From Alkalibacillus aidingensis (lineage in GTDB: Bacteria; Bacillota; Bacilli; Bacillales; Alkalibacillaceae): DNA of 64,000 nt. Both the position numbers and the translations under genes were made by a program. The notes beneath the pieces are model-generated. The model was not told where the DNA came from, did not search any database, and saw only the letters and a list, made by a program, of their open reading frames with translations. The stretch lies in assembly GCF_014595945.1 (NCBI RefSeq), contig NZ_JABXWU010000001.1, forward strand, positions 434,001 through 498,000, read 5' to 3'. Every line of letters begins with the position of its first letter. Positions within the stretch are counted from its first letter, which is position 1. Below are positions 61,103-64,000 of the stretch, piece after piece.

Positions 61103-61765
61103 CTATTCTTCCAGCCAGTTATAATAAACGGACGTATCGCGTTTTTGTTTAGGTTTTGTTTGTTGTTGTCCTTGTCCTTGATGAGGTTGTTTAACATCTT
61201 TAACAGATCTAATACCTTTTTTCTTCCACTCATTTAAAATTCGATCTATGTAACGAAAGTTTAACTTCCCCATTAGGACAGATTCTCTAAGAGCTGCTTT
61301 GATTAATGGTGGTTTAAACTGATCTTCATCTAACCAGTGACTAATCGTCTCAATCTCTATAGGTGATAGTGCTCTTGCAAATTCTTGTTCAAATAGCTGA
61401 AATAATTTACCTTCTTCTTCTCTTGTAGATGTTTCTGCAACATCGTATAACGCTTCAAACAAAGGGGTTAGTGAATACCACTCATATGTAGCGTTTTCTT
61501 CATCGGTATGTTGTTCAATCAATAAATAGCCATTATTTCTTAGTTTCTTAAGAACATTGGCCACTTCATTAGCAGTTAAAGTCATATAGCTCGAAATTTG
61601 GTCAAACGATGGTAACCATTCACCTAATCTTTGAAGGTTAATAATCTGTAAAATAACTACCATATCATTTTCTTCCAAATGAAGCTCCCGATAACCCATT
61701 AACAACCGACTAGGTATATTCACTTGTTCTGTTAATAACTTTTGGTAGGAAAATGGTAATTGCAT
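61103..61765 (-). CDS. dnaD: Replication restart protein DnaD
   Basis: A 220-residue DnaD: N-terminal winged-helix oligomerisation domain (RLLMGYRELHLEENDMVVILQI, PSFDQISSYMTLT) and C-terminal DnaB-like domain (FEQEFARALSPIEIETISHWLDED, FRYIDRILNEWKKKGI), a Gln/Lys-rich linker and the terminal YYNWLEE. It helps load the replicative helicase with DnaB/DnaI at oriC and stalled forks. It lies 13 bp from nth in the conserved order. Confidence 0.94.
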   Translation of the reverse strand: MQLPFSYQKLLTEQVNIPSRLLMGYRELHLEENDMVVILQIINLQRLGEWLPSFDQISSYMTLTANEVANVLKKLRNNGYLLIEQHTDEENATYEWYSLTPLFEALYDVAETSTREEEGKLFQLFEQEFARALSPIEIETISHWLDEDQFKPPLIKAALRESVLMGKLNFRYIDRILNEWKKKGIRSVKDVKQPHQGQGQQQTKPKQKRDTSVYYNWLEE

Positions 61766-61796
61766 GGCAACCCGTCCTTTTTTATGAATAGAAAGA

Positions 61797-61822
61797 GATG
61801 ACTCAATCGTAAATGAGTCATC
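61797..61822 (-). terminator. Possible terminator of asnS
   Basis: A 9-bp stem GATGACTCA / TGAGTCATC; the following TCTTTCTATTC is a weak T-tract, so readthrough into dnaD is possible. Confidence 0.55.
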
Positions 61823-61834
61823 CCTAGTAGTTTA

Positions 61835-63127
61835 TTATGGGTATAGACGATTAAGCAGGCGCGGAAATGGAATGGTTTCACGAATATGTTCAATACCTGT
61901 AATCCAGGCCACTGTTCGCTCCAACCCTAATCCAAAACCAGAGTGTGGAACTGTACCGTATTTACGTAGTTGTAAATACCACTCATATGCTGGGCCGTCC
62001 AAATCGTGCTCTTTATATCGCTCGGCCATTAGTTCATAATCATCAATACGTTCAGAACCACCAATGATCTCCCCGTAACCTTCTGGAGCAATTAAGTCAG
62101 CGCAAAGAGCTACGTTTGGATTATCTGGGTCAGGCTTCATATAGAAGGCCTTGATTTCTACTGGAAAGTGAGTGATGAAAACCGGTTTGTCATACGCTTC
62201 GGCAATCGCTGTTTCATGTGGTGCACCAAAGTCATCTCCCCAGTCAATATCATTAAACCCTTGATCTTTTAAGAACTGAATAGCATCATCATACGTAATT
62301 CTCGGAAATGGTGCTTGTATATTTTCTAATTTAGAAGTGTCACGATCTAAAGTCTCTAATTCAATCTTACAATTTTTAAGTACAGATTGTACAACGAATG
62401 CAACATACTCCTCTTGCATTTTTAAGCTGTCTTCATGATCCATAAATGCCATTTCAGGTTCAATCATCCAAAACTCAATTAAGTGTCTTCTGGTCTTAGA
62501 CTTTTCGGCGCGAAAAGTAGGGCCGAATGAGAATACTCTTCCTAAAGCCATAGCAGCCGCTTCCATATATAATTGTCCACTCTGAGATAAATAAGCGTCC
62601 TCATCAAAATATTTTGTATGGAATAATTCTGTTGTTCCTTCTGCTGAGGCACCAGTCAAGATCGGTGGATCGACTTTGACAAAACCTTCGTTATTAAAAA
62701 ACTCATAAGTAGAACGGATAATTTCATTACGAACCTTCATAATCGCGTGTTGTTTTTTAGAGCGTAACCATAGATGACGATGGTCCATTAAAAATTCAGT
62801 ACCATGCTCTTTAGGAGTAATTGGATAATCTTCTGCTTCTTGAATGACTTCTAGATCAGTTACTTGAAGCTCATAACCAAGAGGACTACGAGTATCTTCA
62901 ACTACCGTCCCTGTAATATATAGAGATGATTCCTGTGTAATCGTTTTTGCTTGTTCAAACACCTCTTCAGAGACAGCTGATTTGGCTACAACCCCTTGGA
63001 TGAATCCAGTACCATCTCTCAGTTGTAAAAAGGCAATTTTCCCACTTGATCGTTTATTATGTAACCAGACACCAATAGTTACTGTTTCGTTTAGATGTTG
63101 GTTGACATTTGCAATAGTTGTTTTCAC
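61835..63127 (-). CDS. asnS: Asparaginyl-tRNA synthetase
   Basis: A 430-residue class IIb aaRS. An OB-fold anticodon domain ([32 protein letters not shown]) is followed by the catalytic domain with motif 2 ([28 protein letters not shown]) and motif 3 ([15 protein letters not shown]). It charges tRNA-Asn. It starts 12 bp after the aspB stop, so aspB-asnS is an operon linking aspartate/asparagine metabolism and translation. Confidence 0.96.
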   Translation of the reverse strand: MKTTIANVNQHLNETVTIGVWLHNKRSSGKIAFLQLRDGTGFIQGVVAKSAVSEEVFEQAKTITQESSLYITGTVVEDTRSPLGYELQVTDLEVIQEAEDYPITPKEHGTEFLMDHRHLWLRSKKQHAIMKVRNEIIRSTYEFFNNEGFVKVDPPILTGASAEGTTELFHTKYFDEDAYLSQSGQLYMEAAAMALGRVFSFGPTFRAEKSKTRRHLIEFWMIEPEMAFMDHEDSLKMQEEYVAFVVQSVLKNCKIELETLDRDTSKLENIQAPFPRITYDDAIQFLKDQGFNDIDWGDDFGAPHETAIAEAYDKPVFITHFPVEIKAFYMKPDPDNPNVALCADLIAPEGYGEIIGGSERIDDYELMAERYKEHDLDGPAYEWYLQLRKYGTVPHSGFGLGLERTVAWITGIEHIRETIPFPRLLNRLYP

Positions 63128-63139
63128 TGATTCTTCCTC

Positions 63140-64000
63140 CTATCCACTATACTTTTCTACGAATCGTTTTAATCGTTTGGCCGCTTCCTCTAATTGATCT
63201 AGCGAAGTTGCATAGGACAAACGCACATTATCTTCAGCACCGAATCCTGAGCCAGGAACAATAGCTAATTTCTCCTCCTCAAGAAGTTGTTTAACCCATT
63301 CATCAGTTGAATCGAATGGGGAACGCTCAACGATGGTTTTCACGTTTGGAAAAAGATAAAATGCTCCATCTGGCTTAACGCATGATAGATTTGGAATCTC
63401 CAATATCCAATTATACAACTTATTAAGACGTTCTTCAAAAGCTACCTTCATTTGGTTAATCTCTTCTTCAGAATGTTGATAGGCAGCAATTGCTGCGTAT
63501 TGGGCAATGGATGTTGGATTTGACGTCGCATGTGAAGCTAAATTAGTCATGGCTTGGATAATAGATTCATGACCAGCCGCATAACCAATTCGCCACCCCG
63601 TCATTGAGTGTGACTTACTCACACCGTTAATAATAATCGTATGGTCCTTAAGTTCATCTGAAATAGCCGCAATGGATTGATGTTCCTTATCACCGTAAAT
63701 TAACTTTTCGTATATTTCATCAGATACAATGTAAAGGTTATGTTTAAGGGCTACCTCGCCTAAAGCTTCTAATTCATCTTTTGAGTAAAGCACTCCAGTT
63801 GGATTACTAGGTGAATTTAAGATCACAGCTTTAGTATATTCAGTAATAGACTCCTCTAACTGCTTAGGTGTTAATTTAAAACTGTTCTCCTCAGATGCAG
63901 TGACATAAACAGGTTGACCTTCAGCAAGTTTAATCTGCTCCGGATAACTAACCCAATATGGGATCGGAACAATAACCTCGTCTCCTCGATTTAATAAGAC
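63140..64000 (-). CDS. aspB: Aspartate aminotransferase, C-terminal part (cut by window edge)
   Basis: Two hundred and eighty-six residues of a PLP-dependent class I aminotransferase (AspB type); the N-terminus is beyond the window. Seen: IPYWVSYPEQIKLAEG, NSPSNPTGVLYSKDEL (Asn contact to PLP), SDEIYEKLIYGD (Asp, Tyr), the PLP lysine in GVSKSHSMTGWRIGYA and the substrate Arg in VRLSYATS. It interconverts aspartate and oxaloacetate with 2-oxoglutarate. No stop or start is seen at the right edge. Confidence 0.93.
   Translation of the reverse strand, partial: VLLNRGDEVIVPIPYWVSYPEQIKLAEGQPVYVTASEENSFKLTPKQLEESITEYTKAVILNSPSNPTGVLYSKDELEALGEVALKHNLYIVSDEIYEKLIYGDKEHQSIAAISDELKDHTIIINGVSKSHSMTGWRIGYAAGHESIIQAMTNLASHATSNPTSIAQYAAIAAYQHSEEEINQMKVAFEERLNKLYNWILEIPNLSCVKPDGAFYLFPNVKTIVERSPFDSTDEWVKQLLEEEKLAIVPGSGFGAEDNVRLSYATSLDQLEEAAKRLKRFVEKYSG

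Noticed and set aside
61090-61233. 48-codon N-terminal extension of nth
   Set aside because: It overlaps dnaD; the TTG at 61089 behind GGGGGAGGG gives the normal Nth N-terminus.
1-64000. CRISPR array, prophage, integrase or attachment site
   Set aside because: No regularly spaced repeats, no cas or phage genes and no tRNA-linked duplications were found.

Overview
The window is a low-GC Firmicutes chromosome segment. Gene content and order point to a Bacillaceae endospore former, probably a moderately halophilic or haloalkaliphilic one. At the right end the order ypsC–rnpB–gpsB–ypsA–cdd–yppE–(yppD position)–yppC–recU–ponA–ypoC–nth–dnaD–asnS–aspB matches the Bacillus subtilis chromosome. Small YjcZ-type spore proteins, YqfQ/VrrA, YozE, DynA and the alkylpyrone genes bpsA/bpsB also fit. 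The very acidic tail of PonA suggests a salt-loving lineage. No phage, complete transposon, CRISPR array or tRNA was found.

Positions 1–5000 hold a partial small gene, a 34-residue YjcZ-like gene, two luciferase-fold flavin oxidoreductases around a DUF421 gene, an SDR enzyme and a DUF1360 protein. Positions 5000–11300 are the most interesting part. A copper nitrite reductase (NirK) with all copper and catalytic residues faces away from a five-gene operon: CtaA-like heme A synthase, CuA subunit II, a B-family heme-copper subunit I, a SCO copper chaperone and an unknown membrane protein. In subunit I the oxidase active-site tyrosine position holds Asn (N244) while all six metal-ligand histidines remain, so I infer a nitric oxide reductase. 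Both transcription units carry an FNR-like dyad placed 41.5 bp upstream of a plausible start. Together they look like an oxygen- or NO-controlled module taking nitrite to NO to N2O.

Positions 11300–31000 contain SodF, an MDR dehydrogenase with a class II aldolase, a lipid group (PlsC-like acyltransferase, lipid kinase, MGDG-synthase-like glycosyltransferase, two alkaline-phosphatase-superfamily paralogues, a glycerophosphodiesterase), an AtoE-type transporter, an EamA exporter, PbpC, SCP2 and MsrA. A two-lesion pseudogene lies at 30864–31639. Positions 31800–47900 hold an S9 peptidase, DynA, a membrane GGDEF protein with a degenerate motif, a 7Fe-type ferredoxin, an M14 peptidase, an MsrA–MsrB fusion, Ung, a tatA-tatA-tatC-yozE cluster, thyA-dfrA, an NlpC/P60 hydrolase and a DUF72 protein.

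Positions 47900–53700 contain a cold-shock gene with a structured leader, an unrecognised structured element of about 220 nt (48521–48740), a rhodanese, the bpsB/bpsA operon with an SDR, a THUMP methyltransferase and the RNase P RNA gene. The rest is the conserved cell-division, cell-wall and DNA-replication block up to a partial aspB.
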